Source: Shewanella surugensis (GTDB lineage Bacteria > Pseudomonadota > Gammaproteobacteria > Enterobacterales > Shewanellaceae). From it: a stretch of DNA of 61,088 bases. Positions 51,612 to 60,332 of the stretch are shown here, in pieces. Location: the NCBI RefSeq assembly GCF_023284005.1, contig NZ_JAKIKS010000019.1, forward strand, positions 1 to 61,088, read 5' to 3'. The stretch's first letter is position 1. Every line of letters starts with the position of its first letter. Below the pieces are notes generated by a model. It did no database searches and was not told the origin of the DNA. It was given only the letters and a program-made list of their open reading frames with translations. The translations under genes were made by a program, and so were the position numbers.

Positions 51612-53071
51612 ATGAAAAAAGTGAGCCAACAGATAAAACACATAAGGTACGAAAAGCCCAAAATAGCCATAAACGTTTTGCGCTAGCGAAACAAGGGTTA
51701 ACAGGCCCCCGCATTGGTGGAATGTCACTCAGTATTAATGAAGAGTTACGCCGTGATCTAGCCGTTATCAAAGCGCAGTCAAGGCGGGCCGGTAATGATG
51801 ACAGTTATGTTGTTAAATTTCTCAACATGTGTGAAACCCACATAGTCGGCCCCGAAGGGTTTAACTTTCAAAGTAAAGCTAAAAAGAACACTGGCAAAGA
51901 GGATGATAAGAGAGCTAATGAGTTAATCGAAGCACATTTTCTCAACTGGTGTAAAAAGGGCGCGTGTGACGTCACAGGTCAATACAGTTGGCAAGACATT
52001 CAAACCTTGTTTATCCGTACCGTCGCGGAAGACGGCGAAATATTAGTGAGATTCATCGATGGCTACCCCAATCAATATGGGTTCGCTGTGCAGTTGCTTG
52101 ATTCGGCGCATTTAGACATTAATTACAATCGAGAGTTAAAAGAAGGCCGGCGTATTCGCATGGGGGTAGAGCTAGACGAATGGGGCAAGCCTCAAGCGTA
52201 TCATGTGTTAACGCATCATCCTGGCGATAGGGTGTATTTTTACGGGAACACCCGTTATGAGCGCGTACCCGCTTCTGAAATGTTACTCGCTTTTTTACCC
52301 TTACGTGTCGGTCAGTGCAGAGGTATTCCGTGGGCTCATGCGTCACTTCTTGAAATGCATCACCTTTATGGATACAGAGAAGCTGAGTTAACGGGCGCAA
52401 GAATAGCGGCCTCAAAAATGGTGGCGTATGAACTCGATCCTGAAGTCGAACCCGACGAAAATGCCGACGAACCTGATTTTATCGAAGAAGTGGAACCGGG
52501 TATGTCATTGGTCGTACCTCCTGGCTATAGCATTAAAGAGCTTAATTTTAATCGCAGCGGTGATAATTTTGCTGACTTCATGAAAGAAGGTAAACGTGGT
52601 GCAGCATCAGGGTTAGATGTGAGTTATAACGCGCTAGGCAATGATGCAGAAGGGGTGAGCTTTTCCAGCTTGCGCCAATTCGTACTCGAAGATAGAGACA
52701 GTTGGAAGAAAAGGCAGCGCTGGATGCGCCAAGAGTTATGTGATCGCATTAAATCAAAATGGCTTCGCATGGCACTGCTTAGTGGTGCTATTAAAGGGCT
52801 GAATTTCTCAGCCTTTGAACGATTAGATACACATAAATTTCAAGGCCGCCGCTGGGATTGGGTGGACCCACTAAAGGACGAAAAGGCCAATACTGAGGCT
52901 CTTAACAACCTAACCAAATCACAATACCAAATTATCCGCGAGCGAGGCGAAGATCCCGAAACCGTGATGCAAGAATTACTCGATTTTGAGCAGAGAATGG
53001 CTGAGGTGCGCAAGTTACGCGGTCCCACTCAATCAAAAGGCAATAAGGATGACGACAAAGAAACAGAATAA
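51608..53071 (+). CDS. Portal protein, lambda family
   Basis: The 487-residue protein matches the lambda gpB family: GNDDSYVVKFLNMCETHIVG near residue 58, DGEILVRFIDGYPNQYGFAV, GVELDEWGKPQAYHVL, and EMLLAFLPLRVGQCRGIPWA. It forms the dodecameric ring through which DNA enters the head. The last 23 bp overlap the protease-capsid gene. Confidence 0.93.
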   Translation: MNEKSEPTDKTHKVRKAQNSHKRFALAKQGLTGPRIGGMSLSINEELRRDLAVIKAQSRRAGNDDSYVVKFLNMCETHIVGPEGFNFQSKAKKNTGKEDDKRANELIEAHFLNWCKKGACDVTGQYSWQDIQTLFIRTVAEDGEILVRFIDGYPNQYGFAVQLLDSAHLDINYNRELKEGRRIRMGVELDEWGKPQAYHVLTHHPGDRVYFYGNTRYERVPASEMLLAFLPLRVGQCRGIPWAHASLLEMHHLYGYREAELTGARIAASKMVAYELDPEVEPDENADEPDFIEEVEPGMSLVVPPGYSIKELNFNRSGDNFADFMKEGKRGAASGLDVSYNALGNDAEGVSFSSLRQFVLEDRDSWKKRQRWMRQELCDRIKSKWLRMALLSGAIKGLNFSAFERLDTHKFQGRRWDWVDPLKDEKANTEALNNLTKSQYQIIRERGEDPETVMQELLDFEQRMAEVRKLRGPTQSKGNKDDDKETE

Positions 53072-54905
53072 ACAGCTACAAATAGGCAAGCAATTCCGCA
53101 CCTTAACCTTCACTCGCGAGTCCATCAATGAAGAAGAGCGCACTGTAGAGCTTAGTTTTTCTAGCGAAACTCCTGTCGAGCGTTGGTTCGGCATGGAAAT
53201 ACTCGGCCATGGGGCTGGTGAATGCGACTTATCCCGCCTGCAAGACCGTGGTGCATTTTTAATGGATCACCAAAGAATGGACCAACGCGGCGCCATAGAA
53301 AAAGCATGGATTGATGGCACCAAAGGTCGCGCCGTTATTAAATTATCTAAAAGCGCCCGTGGCGAAGAGCTTTGGGAAGACATGCGGGACAATATCCGTC
53401 CACATATCAGCGTCGGCTATAGCGTGTTGGAGATAATTCACGTCAAACGTGATGAAAACGGTCTCGACTGGTATCGAGCCACTAAGTGGCAACCTTACGA
53501 AATATCGTCAGTGTCTGTACCAGCCGATACCAATGTCGGCCTAGGTCGCAGCGATGAAGATAAAGACGCCCCCACTTTTAACATTGAACTAAGAGAAAGC
53601 AACATGGCTAAAGATGAAAATGTAGTGCCAAAGGGTGACGAGCAAGAACGCTCAGAGCAACAGATCCCAAAACCTGTTACACCCGCTAAACCTGTTAATA
53701 CCGATGCTATTCGCCAACAAGAAACCGAGCGTTGCCAAGAGATTATGACAATGGGTGGACAGTTTGGTATGGCAAGAGAAGCGGAGGAGGCGGTTAAATC
53801 AAATCACCGCGTCGATCAATTTCGTCAATTGGTTTTAAAGTCGGTACGGGATAAAAAAGTCAAACCAATCGGCACTGATATGGCCCTTGGCTTATCAGAT
53901 AAAGATGTACGCCAATACAGTTTGATCAGTGCCGTTCGCGCTAGTATCACGGGTAAATGGGATAAGGCAGGCCTAGAGCGTGAAGTGTCAGTTGCTTTAG
54001 CCGATAAAATGGGTAAAGACGCCCGTGGCTTTTATGTTAATTACGAAGTCTTGTCACAATTGGGTAAGCGTGCCGCTCCTCAATCAACGGGTGCGGGTGT
54101 CGGTGGGGAGTTAGTTGCTACCGATTTATGGAGTAGTCAATTCATTGATTTATTGCGTCCTAACTCGATAGCAGCAGGTCTTGGGGTGCGTTTTGCCACA
54201 GGGCTTGTGGGTAATGTTGATATCCCTAAGATGGCAAACGGTGCATCATTTTACTGGATTGATGAAGATGAAGACGGAACCGATTCCAATGTCAGTTTAG
54301 GGATCATCAAGATGTCACCTAAAACCATTGCTGGCGCAGTACCTATCACCCGCCGTTTGATGCAGCAATCCACCCCTGATATTGATTTATTAGTGCGCGA
54401 TGAAATGTTACGCGGTATAGGTTTGGGGGTTGATAAAGCCGTATTCTTGGGGACGGGCTTAAATAATGAGCCTTTAGGTATTAAAAATCATACCGGAGTC
54501 CACGCTATCCCTATTCCAGTAGAAGGTTGGGATTGGGCGACGATTGTCGCATTTGAAACTGCTGTCGCCGAGTCTAATGCCTTGGCTTCAACTATGGCCT
54601 ACGCTATGCGTCCATCATTACGCGGTACATTGAAAACAACAGAAAAATCGACAGGTACCGCCAAGTATTTGTGGGATGGCGATCAAGTCAATGGTTATCC
54701 TGGAGTGGTGTCTACCCAACTTGAGCAGCAAGCCATGTTACATGGTGATTTTAGCCAGGCGTTAGTAGGCATGTGGGGCGCACTCGACTTAACTGTTGAT
54801 AAGTCAACCAAAGCGGCTAGTGGTGGCACGGTATTGCGAGTGTTTCAAGATGCCGACGTAGCTATTCGCCATGGAGCTGCATTCGCCTATGGCAAGGTCG
54901 CTTAA
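53049..54905 (+). CDS. Fused prohead protease and HK97-fold major capsid protein
   Basis: The 618-residue protein joins two usually separate proteins. Residues about 1-170 are an HK97-type prohead protease, with the His in FLMDHQRMDQRG (about 75) and the Ser in SVGYSV (about 123). A charged linker (about 180-240) acts as a scaffold-like delta region. Residues about 290-618 are the HK97-fold capsid: GGELVATDLWSSQFIDLLRP and DADVAIRHGAAFAYGK. Self-cleavage would release the mature capsid. AAAAGG lies eight bases upstream of ATG 53049. A hairpin follows the gene. Confidence 0.9.
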   Translation: MTTKKQNKQLQIGKQFRTLTFTRESINEEERTVELSFSSETPVERWFGMEILGHGAGECDLSRLQDRGAFLMDHQRMDQRGAIEKAWIDGTKGRAVIKLSKSARGEELWEDMRDNIRPHISVGYSVLEIIHVKRDENGLDWYRATKWQPYEISSVSVPADTNVGLGRSDEDKDAPTFNIELRESNMAKDENVVPKGDEQERSEQQIPKPVTPAKPVNTDAIRQQETERCQEIMTMGGQFGMAREAEEAVKSNHRVDQFRQLVLKSVRDKKVKPIGTDMALGLSDKDVRQYSLISAVRASITGKWDKAGLEREVSVALADKMGKDARGFYVNYEVLSQLGKRAAPQSTGAGVGGELVATDLWSSQFIDLLRPNSIAAGLGVRFATGLVGNVDIPKMANGASFYWIDEDEDGTDSNVSLGIIKMSPKTIAGAVPITRRLMQQSTPDIDLLVRDEMLRGIGLGVDKAVFLGTGLNNEPLGIKNHTGVHAIPIPVEGWDWATIVAFETAVAESNALASTMAYAMRPSLRGTLKTTEKSTGTAKYLWDGDQVNGYPGVVSTQLEQQAMLHGDFSQALVGMWGALDLTVDKSTKAASGGTVLRVFQDADVAIRHGAAFAYGKVA

Positions 54906-54934
54906 CGTTATCAATAACCATTACTAATCATATA

Positions 54935-54956
54935 GGCGCTTCACTGCGCCTTTTTT
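54935..54956 (+). terminator. Terminator or attenuator after the capsid gene
   Basis: GGCGC-TTCACT-GCGCC followed by T6. It lies within a head operon, so partial read-through is expected, giving more capsid than joining-protein message. Confidence 0.65.
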
Positions 54957-54969
54957 ATGGAATTATTTT

Positions 54970-55224
54970 ATGAAAGTACAAATCTTATCCGGCGTGATGA
55001 TTAAAGGTACCGCTGTTTTTCCTATGACGGGTACCGATAAAAACGCTAAGCCGTCGATTGTAGAAGTGGACAAAGCTGAAGCCCGTGATCTCATTGCCAA
55101 CAAACAGGCAAAACGCGCCGATGACAAAGCAAAAATTTCGGTAGAGATTAAAGACCCTACTGAAGCTAAAGATGAATTAGATGCATATTTTGATGAAGAA
55201 GACGAGGAAGACGAGGGAGAGTAA
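54970..55224 (+). CDS. Small acidic head protein
   Basis: The 84-residue protein has a beta-type N-terminal half (KVQILSGVMIKGTAVFPMTG) and an Asp/Glu-rich tail (EEDEEDEGE). Similar small proteins follow capsid genes in many siphophages and may be head-completion or decoration factors. No motif proves this here. It is seven bases upstream of the next gene. Confidence 0.6.
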   Translation: MKVQILSGVMIKGTAVFPMTGTDKNAKPSIVEVDKAEARDLIANKQAKRADDKAKISVEIKDPTEAKDELDAYFDEEDEEDEGE

Positions 55225-55230
55225 AGGACA

Positions 55231-55509
55231 ATGAGCTTTCAAGACCAACTTAACGCCGATTTAACCGGTGTTTTCTTCTCTGACTTTAAAGATAAAGTAC
55301 AAGTGAATGGTGTCGATTGTGAAGGCTATCTTGCTCGAAGTCATCATGAGTTTGGATCCATGGGGGGGAGCGCATATTCATTTGAATGTGCCTCATCTAT
55401 TTTACCTGCAGTTAAAAAAGGAGATCGCTTAGTACGGCTTCGTGATAATAAGAGTTTTGCTATTAATGATATTGAGCGAAGTAATAGCATTACACGGCTC
55501 ATATTATGA
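55231..55509 (+). CDS. Head-tail joining protein (gpFII-like)
   Basis: The 92-residue protein resembles the gpFII family: FKDKVQVNGVDCEGYLARSH, then a beta-strand pair (GDRLVRLRDNKSFAINDIER). These proteins cap the head for tail attachment. Identity is by size, position and weak pattern. Its stop overlaps the gpZ-like start as ATGA. Confidence 0.65.
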   Translation: MSFQDQLNADLTGVFFSDFKDKVQVNGVDCEGYLARSHHEFGSMGGSAYSFECASSILPAVKKGDRLVRLRDNKSFAINDIERSNSITRLIL

Positions 55510-56123
55510 GTTATATCGATAAGGAGCTGGCACAAGCGATTAATAATTTAAATCGCGTCAGTAAAACCGCAGTCCCCAAGGCAACAAGTCAGTCACTAAA
55601 TAGAGTTAGTCAGCGAATAATTAGCCGTTCAGTGAAAGATACAGCTAATGAGTTAAAAGTGACGCAAAAGCTGGTACGTACTCGTGTTAAGCATGTAAAA
55701 GCGACGGCGCGTAAGCCAGTTTCTTATATTAAGTTACATCGTGGAAAAATCCCAGCAATAGCGATTGGTGCTGCGAGAACGCAAGTTGTACGCAAACGCG
55801 GGCAGAATTTGGTTTCTGCTGTACAGCGCGATAAAAGAGGGCGCTATAGTCAACGTCAATATAGCGGTAATACATCGATCAAAGTCGGTCGTTATACTTT
55901 TAAAAATGCTTTTTTACAGAAGTTAAGTAATGGCCGTTGGCACATCATGCAGCGATCGAATGATCCTCGTTATCCTATTGAGGTTGTCGCATTACCATTG
56001 GTTAAGCCAATAACCACAGCTTTTCAAACTCACAGCCAACGTTTATTAGCCTTTGATATGCCAAAAGAATTAAAAGCAAATCTGAATAACCAATTAAGAC
56101 TGATCTTAAAAAGGAGGTCTTAG
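55506..56123 (+). CDS. Minor tail protein Z-like (tail terminator)
   Basis: The 205-residue basic protein resembles gpZ: VTQKLVRTRVKHVKATARKP, then KAFLQKL-like NAFLQKLSNGRWHIMQRSND and a C-terminal helix. GpZ helps attach the tail to the head. It overlaps the next gene's GTG start by one base. Confidence 0.78.
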   Translation: MSYIDKELAQAINNLNRVSKTAVPKATSQSLNRVSQRIISRSVKDTANELKVTQKLVRTRVKHVKATARKPVSYIKLHRGKIPAIAIGAARTQVVRKRGQNLVSAVQRDKRGRYSQRQYSGNTSIKVGRYTFKNAFLQKLSNGRWHIMQRSNDPRYPIEVVALPLVKPITTAFQTHSQRLLAFDMPKELKANLNNQLRLILKRRS

Positions 56124-56542
56124 TGTCACAGCATAACCAGATACGCCAAAGTGTTATCAATGATTTAAGTACGGAAATATCTGATATTAAGGCTTGGTTC
56201 AATGGCTATCCGGCCGTGATTGATGTCGGTGATGCCGATACTGAAAGTGAGCTTCCTGCTGTTGCTGTATATCTTGATGTGGGGGAAACAACGGGACAGG
56301 ATTTTGAAAATGAGGAGTGGACTGCAACGTTACATGTTGAGATTTTCGAACATGCGACAAACGATTTAGAGCCCACTCTAGATGCGATAGCAGAAAAAAT
56401 TAACCAAGTTATCCATCGAAATTATACAGTACAAAATACTTTGTCAGAATGTCACCGGCTAGGTTTCGCGTATACGCGCGATGATGTCCAGCCGTGGGGC
56501 ACTCTTGATTTAACTTTTACAATAAATTGGGAGGATGATTAA
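56123..56542 (+). CDS. Tail terminator protein U-like
   Basis: The 139-residue acidic protein fits gpU: IRQSVINDLSTEISDIKAWF, DVGDADTESELPAVAVYLDV, EWTATLHVEIFEHATNDLEP and a C-terminal GTLDLTFTINWED. GpU hexamers end tail-tube growth. It starts with GTG at 56123, sharing a base with the previous stop, and ends TAATG with gpV. Confidence 0.82.
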   Translation: MSQHNQIRQSVINDLSTEISDIKAWFNGYPAVIDVGDADTESELPAVAVYLDVGETTGQDFENEEWTATLHVEIFEHATNDLEPTLDAIAEKINQVIHRNYTVQNTLSECHRLGFAYTRDDVQPWGTLDLTFTINWEDD

Positions 56543-57015
56543 TGTCTACTGAAACAGTCCCGACAAAAGGCGCAGGCACCTATTTTAGCCGTTTAAAAGA
56601 GGGCTCTGACATTGGCAGTATTAGTGATTTTAAAGAAGATACTGAATGGCTCACCATTGGGAAAGTAAAGGACTTTCAACCTGGTGAATTAACAATTGAG
56701 GACGATGAGGATGATTATCTTGATAGTCCAACCGCTGATTGGAGTGAAACATCCCCAGGTCAAAAATCGGGAGGTGAAACACAAATTACCATTGCATGGA
56801 TGCCAGGTGATGATACACAGAAGCAGCTTTTTCGCGATGTAGAGGCAGGGACAAAAACCTGGTACAGGGCTAAATATCCGAACGGTGGTGTTGATGTGTG
56901 GTATGGCTATATCAATAGTCTAGGTAAGACAATTGCCATTAAAGAAAAAATGCAGCGTACGATTAAAATTAAAAATTGTGCCATGCCAAAATATGCAGAA
57001 ACATTAATAGGTTAA
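56542..57015 (+). CDS. Major tail tube protein (gpV-like)
   Basis: The 157-residue protein has the gpV tube layout: KGAGTYFSRLKEGSDIGSIS, an acidic DFQPGELTIEDDEDDYLDS, GQKSGGETQITIAWMPGDD and KYPNGGVDVWYGYINSLGK. It polymerises into the tail tube. Unlike lambda gpV it has no extra Ig-like C-terminal domain and is therefore shorter. Confidence 0.85.
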   Translation: MSTETVPTKGAGTYFSRLKEGSDIGSISDFKEDTEWLTIGKVKDFQPGELTIEDDEDDYLDSPTADWSETSPGQKSGGETQITIAWMPGDDTQKQLFRDVEAGTKTWYRAKYPNGGVDVWYGYINSLGKTIAIKEKMQRTIKIKNCAMPKYAETLIG

Positions 57016-57017
57016 TG

Positions 57018-57440
57018 ATGAAAAAAGAAAGTATATTTTCTCCTATGTTAAATAGCATAGATGTCAGAATTTCAGATAAAACGCTGACGCTTCATGAGCT
57101 ATCGGCTTTAGATTATCAAGCATACCAGCAATATTTAAGTGATATTGAACAACCAATTGAGCCGGATGAAAAAGACGAAAAAGGAATACGAGCATATAAT
57201 CTCGCTTGGCAAAAGGTGAATGTGGATGCGCATTCTCGCCTTGCCGCTTACGGACTGAAGCTGAGTTATCCAGAAATAGCCATTTCCGATCTTCATCAAG
57301 AACTACTAGCCAACTTTAACCGCGTTAGTATTCAATTATTACATGATAAAACGGCCATACTATCGGGTTTATCTCTCCCTAATAATGAGCCTGATCCAGA
57401 AAATGAAGTCGATGAGGAGGAAGCAAGCCCAAACGAATGA
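57018..57440 (+). CDS. Tail assembly chaperone G
   Basis: The 140-residue acidic protein follows the tail tube gene and precedes the tape measure, the place of lambda gpG. It is helical with a highly acidic end (NEPDPENEVDEEEASPNE). Start 57018 has AGG eight bases upstream; the overlapping ATG at 57015 is possible. The last codons hold a slippery heptamer that would fuse it to the T frame. The two products act as chaperones for the tape measure protein. Confidence 0.75.
   Translation: MKKESIFSPMLNSIDVRISDKTLTLHELSALDYQAYQQYLSDIEQPIEPDEKDEKGIRAYNLAWQKVNVDAHSRLAAYGLKLSYPEIAISDLHQELLANFNRVSIQLLHDKTAILSGLSLPNNEPDPENEVDEEEASPNE
57428..57434 (+). promoter_or_regulatory. Slippery heptamer CCCAAAC for a -1 ribosomal frameshift
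   Basis: The G frame reads AGC-CCA-AAC-GAA-TGA, so the heptamer C-CCA-AAC has the X-XXY-YYZ phase. A one-base backward slip puts ribosomes into the T frame, whose ATG begins three bases later. This matches lambda gpG-gpGT, where GGGAAAG plays the same role. Confidence 0.75.
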
Positions 57441-57751
57441 TCCAAACAGAGCAAGAGTTTACCTTAATGTTGGCTCATGAATTAAATCAACCATCTCCCC
57501 GTCAAATGCTCTATCAAATGTCGTCCACTGAATATTTAGATTGGCAAAAATATTTTGCTAACAAAGGCTTTCGTGTGGAAAACGATAATTGGCGAATGGG
57601 GATGATTGCCAGTTCTGTTTGGAATGTAAATTTAAAACCTGATGAAAGGTTTACGCCACAACAATTTTATCAGCATGAGCCACAAGCTGAACGCTCTGAC
57701 GATGAGTTGATGCAACTCGGAGATAGCACGGGAGGAGTAAGACTTGAGTAA
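57437..57751 (+). CDS. Tail assembly chaperone T domain
   Basis: The 104-residue frame corresponds to the T part of the gpGT fusion: TEQEFTLMLAHELNQPSPRQ, SSTEYLDWQKYF and a charged C-terminus. It begins with an ATG overlapping the G stop as ATGA, so it could be made alone or as the G-T fusion of about 244 residues. The T domain recruits the tape measure and tube proteins. Confidence 0.75.
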   Translation: MIQTEQEFTLMLAHELNQPSPRQMLYQMSSTEYLDWQKYFANKGFRVENDNWRMGMIASSVWNVNLKPDERFTPQQFYQHEPQAERSDDELMQLGDSTGGVRLE

Positions 57752-59861
57752 TAGAATTGCAGATCTAACCATCCGTTTAAACTCTGAGTCGGCAAAGTTT
57801 AGTCGTGATATTGAAAGTGCTAAGTATTTATTACGGGGCTATGGTCGCGAAGCTAGTAATGCCGCTCGCGAAAATACTGATTTTAGTCGTAGTTTTGCTT
57901 CCAGTGCGGGCAGTGTGTCGGCAGGCTCCCGCCTGATGGCGGCGGGATTAACCTCCGTGGCCACAGGTATAGGGGCTATCGCCTTGGTCGCCGTGGTAGG
58001 TGTTGCAGCCATAAAATCCATTGCTGATGCCCAAGTGCCACTGGCACGTGAGTTAGAGTCGTTATCTTACCGTTCGGGGATCGCCACAGATAAGTTGCAA
58101 TCCCTATCCTATGCTACGGCTGGATATAATATCAGTGCCGATAAAGCGGCAGATATATCCAAAGATGTCAACGATAAACTCGGAGATTTCATTGCAACTG
58201 GTGGCGGTGAATTTGCCGATTTTTTTAAAAATATTGCCCCAAAAGTCGATTTAACGGCAGAAGCACTGTCAAAGTTATCTGGGCCAGATGTACTGGTCGC
58301 GGTTAAAAAAGCCATGGATGACACCAATACCAGCGCTAAAGAGCAAGTTTTTTACCTAGAAAGCATTGCCAATGATGCCTCAATGCTCACCCCGCTGCTC
58401 GCCAACAATGGTGCCAAGCTCAAAGAAATGGATCAGCGTTTCAAAAGCTTAAATATCACCATGACAAGCTCTGAAATAACCAAATTCAAAGAGTATGGCC
58501 AAGACGTAGACGACATGAAAGGCTCTTTTAATGCCTTGGTGCGTGAAGCTATTACCCCTTTTGTTGACGGACTTGGTGACGCGGCGAAATACCTTGCCGA
58601 TATATTCTCATCGGGTCGCCGTAATTTACTGCAAAACCGTATTCATGATGCTCATGAAGAAATGGTCGAGTTAAAGGATGAAATAACAGCCCTAGAGGAC
58701 AAAATAGCTAACGGCCCCAAATATGGTGGTGTTGGGTTTATCGATGCGTTATTAGGGAATACAGATAAAGAAGCAAACTTAGCGTCCCTTAAAGCAGAAT
58801 ATGATGAGATCCGCACCGAACTGGGCGAATATCAAGGGAAAATGGCCGAGCTCGATGGTAAACCAGTTAAATCTCCCGAAGTCGCCCTAGGCAGTAGCCA
58901 AGTATCTAAAACGATTTCCCCAGGAAAAAGCCAAGCTGACTTAGAAGCGATGGGAGTCGCGCGTTTGGCTGCGTTTGACATGCAGTATGCCAATGAGCGT
59001 GAACAACTCATTCTTCAACATGAGCAGCGTTTAGCTGATATCGACACTTTACAAGTGTCAGAAGCGGAGTTAAAGCGACTTGGTTATGACAATTTAGCCG
59101 CTTTACGTGATGAATATTCTCAGCGTAATAAAGCGTTTTTTGAAGAAGAACAACAGGCATTAATCGAGCGCCAGAATCAAAAAGAACAAAGAGAAATAGA
59201 TGCTCTTAAGCGTAAAGAAGATAGAGAAAAAAGGTCTGCTGAAAAGATAGCAAAGGAGCGGGTTGATACTGAAGCGCGTTTTGATAAGCAGTTATTGGGG
59301 ATAAAAACACAAGTAGCATCGCAAACAGCAGGATTAATCGCTGATAGCGCCAAAGAAGGTTCGGCTATTCAAAAAGCGGCGTTTTTATTTCAGCAAGTAC
59401 TAGCGGCTAAACAGATAATGATCCAAGGAGAAGTCGCTGCCATGGCTGCTCTTTCCATGCCTCCTGTGGGATTAGGTCCTATTGCTGGTGCAGGTATGGC
59501 AACGAGTATAAGGATTATGTCTGGTATTTCAGCGGGCATGGTTCTAGGGCAATCCATCGCTGGTTTTAAAGAGTTAGGCGGCGGCGTTAATGCGGGTAGT
59601 AGCTATATTGTCGGCGAACGTGGTGCCGAAGTTTTCACCCCTGGTGCAGGTGGTCAAATCACATCCAACAGCAATTTGAAGCGTCTAGGTGGCGGTGGGG
59701 TCATAGTTAATGTCCATGAAGCACCTGCAGGTACTAGTGTCGAGAAGTCTTATGTGGATGAACAGCAAGTAATTGATATTTACTTAAAAGACATGAATAG
59801 CGACGGTCCGATGGCTCAAGCAAATCAGCAAATATTAGGCGTTGAAAGAAAAGGTTATTAA
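57744..59861 (+). CDS. Tape measure protein (gpH-like)
   Basis: The 705-residue protein sets tail length. It has a TTG start with GGAGGAG upstream and overlaps T by eight bases. It is rich in helical coiled segments (about 280-460, KDEITALEDKIA and REQLILQHEQRLADIDTLQV). Hydrophobic stretches (residues about 60-95: GLTSVATGIGAIALVAVVGV, and about 560-615) could enter the host membrane. The C-terminal Gly-rich VGERGAEVFTPGAGGQITSN is typical of tape measures. Confidence 0.88.
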   Translation: MSNRIADLTIRLNSESAKFSRDIESAKYLLRGYGREASNAARENTDFSRSFASSAGSVSAGSRLMAAGLTSVATGIGAIALVAVVGVAAIKSIADAQVPLARELESLSYRSGIATDKLQSLSYATAGYNISADKAADISKDVNDKLGDFIATGGGEFADFFKNIAPKVDLTAEALSKLSGPDVLVAVKKAMDDTNTSAKEQVFYLESIANDASMLTPLLANNGAKLKEMDQRFKSLNITMTSSEITKFKEYGQDVDDMKGSFNALVREAITPFVDGLGDAAKYLADIFSSGRRNLLQNRIHDAHEEMVELKDEITALEDKIANGPKYGGVGFIDALLGNTDKEANLASLKAEYDEIRTELGEYQGKMAELDGKPVKSPEVALGSSQVSKTISPGKSQADLEAMGVARLAAFDMQYANEREQLILQHEQRLADIDTLQVSEAELKRLGYDNLAALRDEYSQRNKAFFEEEQQALIERQNQKEQREIDALKRKEDREKRSAEKIAKERVDTEARFDKQLLGIKTQVASQTAGLIADSAKEGSAIQKAAFLFQQVLAAKQIMIQGEVAAMAALSMPPVGLGPIAGAGMATSIRIMSGISAGMVLGQSIAGFKELGGGVNAGSSYIVGERGAEVFTPGAGGQITSNSNLKRLGGGGVIVNVHEAPAGTSVEKSYVDEQQVIDIYLKDMNSDGPMAQANQQILGVERKGY

Positions 59862-59863
59862 AT

Positions 59864-60328
59864 ATGAGTTATTCATACCCCGCGACTTTACCCAGTCCAC
59901 ATTTCACTTCAAATGGTATTAAACGACAGAATAATTTTTTAGTGACTGACATGGCATCAGGTAGAAAGAGAGTTAGAAGGCGCTTCCGAAATGTGCCTTA
60001 TGAAGTGTCGGTTCAATGGAGGTTGAGTGATGAGCAGGCAGCAGTTTTTATAGGTTGGGTGGAGCATGCTTTAAATGGAGGAGTTGCAGAGTTTAAATTA
60101 AACATCAAAACACCATTAGGCATTAAAGAGGTTGATACACAATTTCTTTCTCATCCTTTGGAAGATGTTAAGCGAAAAGGGGATAAATGGATTTATAAAG
60201 CAAAATTGAAAATGAAAGAGTTGCCTATATTGAGCGAAGATCAAACTGCAAATGCCATCTTATCCCCTTATACATCTGAAGAGTTAATTCATGGGGTGAG
60301 TGTTGCTATCAGAAGTTATCAGGAGTAA
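59864..60328 (+). CDS. Tail protein after the tape measure
   Basis: The 154-residue protein starts two bases after the tape measure stop. It has a beta-rich middle (RFRNVPYEVSVQWRLSDEQA, AEFKLNIKTPLGIKEV) and does not match lambda gpM or gpL by eye. It is probably a distal tail or baseplate piece. Its role is inferred from position. Confidence 0.6.
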   Translation: MSYSYPATLPSPHFTSNGIKRQNNFLVTDMASGRKRVRRRFRNVPYEVSVQWRLSDEQAAVFIGWVEHALNGGVAEFKLNIKTPLGIKEVDTQFLSHPLEDVKRKGDKWIYKAKLKMKELPILSEDQTANAILSPYTSEELIHGVSVAIRSYQE

Positions 60329-60332
60329 TTGA

